From Arthrobacter sp. N199823 (GTDB lineage Bacteria; Actinomycetota; Actinomycetes; Actinomycetales; Micrococcaceae): a DNA stretch of 64,000 nucleotides. A model generated the notes under the pieces. It was not told where the DNA came from and made no database searches. It worked only from the letters and a program-made list of their open reading frames with translations. The stretch's first letter is position 1. Every line of letters begins with the position of its first letter. Of this stretch, positions 62,999 through 64,000 are shown piece by piece. The stretch covers positions 1 through 64,000 of the forward strand of contig NZ_PJIN01000001.1 in NCBI RefSeq assembly GCF_002929705.1, given 5' to 3'. The position numbers were made by a program, and so were the translations under genes.

Positions 62999-63680
62999 TA
63001 GCTGACCGTCAGGATGGTCTTGCCGAGGAGCTTGCCAATTCCCGCTTCTTCATGAACGGCGCGCAGTTCCTGTAGTGGCCGGCGTCGAGATCCAACGGGC
63101 CGACGACTTTGGCGGCGCCGTGCTCGAGTAGACGGTCGGCGTGCTTCGGCCCGTCGACGGCGGTCACCGTAGCGCCGGCGTCGGCGGCGAGCTGCACAAC
63201 GAAGCTGCCCACTGCTCCACCTGCACCGTTGACCAGCACGCTCTGCCCGGCCTGGATGCTTGCAAGCTCGACGGAGGCCTGCCGGGCGGCCAGCCCGGTC
63301 AGCGGCAGTGCCGCAGCGTCGGCCAGTGGCAGCGTTCGGGGTGCCATGGCGAGAAAATCGGCTGCGATGACCGCGTACTCTGCGGCACCGCCGTGCTCAT
63401 TCAACGGGAACATCCCGATCACACGGTCATCGATCTGGAACCCGGTGACCCCCTCACCCAGCTTGACGATTGCGCCGGCAACATCCAGGCACGGCGTGAC
63501 TGGGAATGGCGTTGGGATGGCTTCAGCAAGCAAGCCTTGACGAATATGGTCATCCACCGGGTTGAACGAGGTTGCTGCGACTTTAACCAAGACCTGGCCT
63601 AGGCCGGGTACGGGGAGTTCCACCTCCTCAGTGCGCAGAACATCGGTGCCGCCGAACTGGTGGTAGCGAATAGCTTTCAC
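62998..63680 (-). pseudogene. NADP-dependent quinone oxidoreductase with an out-of-frame internal deletion
   Basis: From the GTG at 63680 (GAGGAGA before it) the sequence reads a good zinc-type quinone oxidoreductase: RYHQFGGTDVLRTEEV, the NADP fold VLVNGAGGAVGSFVVQLA and AKVVGPLDLDA. Then about 80 residues are missing and the frame changes. The normal C-terminus (PLQELRAVHEEAGIGKLLGK, then TILTVS) follows in another frame and ends at TAA 62998-63000. The annotated frame ends early at 63009 with about 223 residues. Divergent from the MarR gene. Confidence 0.75.
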
Positions 63681-63719
63681 AGAACTCTCCTCATAGTGAT
63701 TGTGGTCAGTGGTCCCGCG

Positions 63720-64000
63720 ATGAAGGACGACCCGGCGCTGCTCGATCGGCAGCTGGAACACGACGCCGAGACGACGAACTACGAATACAGCGTTCTTGCC
63801 CGCCTCTCCATGGCCCCAGAGCTCACCCTTCGCCTCAGTGACCTGGCCACCCAATGCGACAGCAGTCAGCCCCGCATGTCGAAGGTTATGGTTCGCTTTG
63901 AGCAACGCGGCTGGGTGGCCCGTAGTCCTGATCCGAATAACGGGCGATACACCCTCGCGACGCAGACCGAAGTCGGTATGCAGAAAGCTGTAACGAGCGC
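63720..64000 (+). CDS. MarR-family regulator (N-terminal part)
   Basis: At least 93 codons before the window ends. It reads LLDRQLEHDAETTNYEYSVL, then RLSDLATQCDSSQPRMSKVM and FEQRGWVARSPDPNNGR, which is the MarR winged helix and wing. The visible N-terminus is some 15-20 residues shorter than usual; the start may be the ATG at 63720 or the GTG at 63696. Divergent from the broken oxidoreductase gene and probably its former regulator. Confidence 0.75.
   Translation, partial: MKDDPALLDRQLEHDAETTNYEYSVLARLSMAPELTLRLSDLATQCDSSQPRMSKVMVRFEQRGWVARSPDPNNGRYTLATQTEVGMQKAVTS

Overview
The window looks like a chromosome segment from a high-GC Gram-positive actinobacterium, most likely a soil member of the Micrococcaceae (Arthrobacter or Paenarthrobacter type). 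This is inferred from frequent GTG starts, an arsenate-mycothiol transferase (mycothiol is an actinobacterial thiol), an iron-box-like (DtxR/IdeR) palindrome, a MAB_1171c-type membrane protein and a DUF6504 remnant. No rRNA, intact tRNA or CRISPR array was seen.

Layout. 1-937: end of a copper operon (CopB-type ATPase cut by the window edge, CopZ-like chaperone) read leftward from a CsoR-type palindrome. 1611-4909: a DUF4192 protein, an ImmA-like peptidase coupled to a MAB_1171c membrane protein, and an SRPBCC protein. 5137-11847: a large arsenic locus with two divergent arms: arsN1-like acetyltransferase and arsR leftward; acr3, arsC, trxB, an FAD oxidoreductase with a Cys-rich tail, a second arsC, a universal stress protein and a mycothiol-type arsC rightward. 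12148-20854: an accessory region with a DUF4238-like gene, an Xre-RES toxin-antitoxin pair, an AT-richer three-gene operon of unknown role, an excisionase-like gene, several broken genes and a transposase remnant. 21104-30818: a LacI-controlled locus made of an Opp/Dpp-type importer, a cytoplasmic GH32 fructosidase and a fructokinase. 30907-36565: an IS3 remnant, then a second Opp-type importer behind a DtxR/IdeR-like iron box. 37019-39956: gluconate regulator, kinase and permease. 40124-43797: MocR regulator divergent from a DapA-family aldolase and an MFS exporter. 43932-52225: a five-gene leftward operon with a DavA/DavB-like amidase and amino-acid monooxygenase, amidohydrolase, amino-acid permease and M20 carbamoylase, divergent from a PucR regulator. 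52259-56176: double-domain Lrp regulator divergent from an M20D amidohydrolase and an MHS-family transporter. 56391-62908: GH127, LacI regulator, Tat-type solute-binding lipoprotein and GH27. 62998-64000: a broken quinone-oxidoreductase gene divergent from a MarR regulator cut by the edge.

Three diverged copies of a ~165-bp repeat, each ending in a tRNA T-arm-like sequence (about 13038, 20111 and 36680), bracket the accessory block and the two-importer block. Together with the excisionase-like gene and the transposase remnants, they suggest that 13-37 kb was assembled by repeated integration. The rest reads as a metal-resistance and nutrient-scavenging region in which nearly every catabolic module carries its own divergently transcribed or adjacent regulator.
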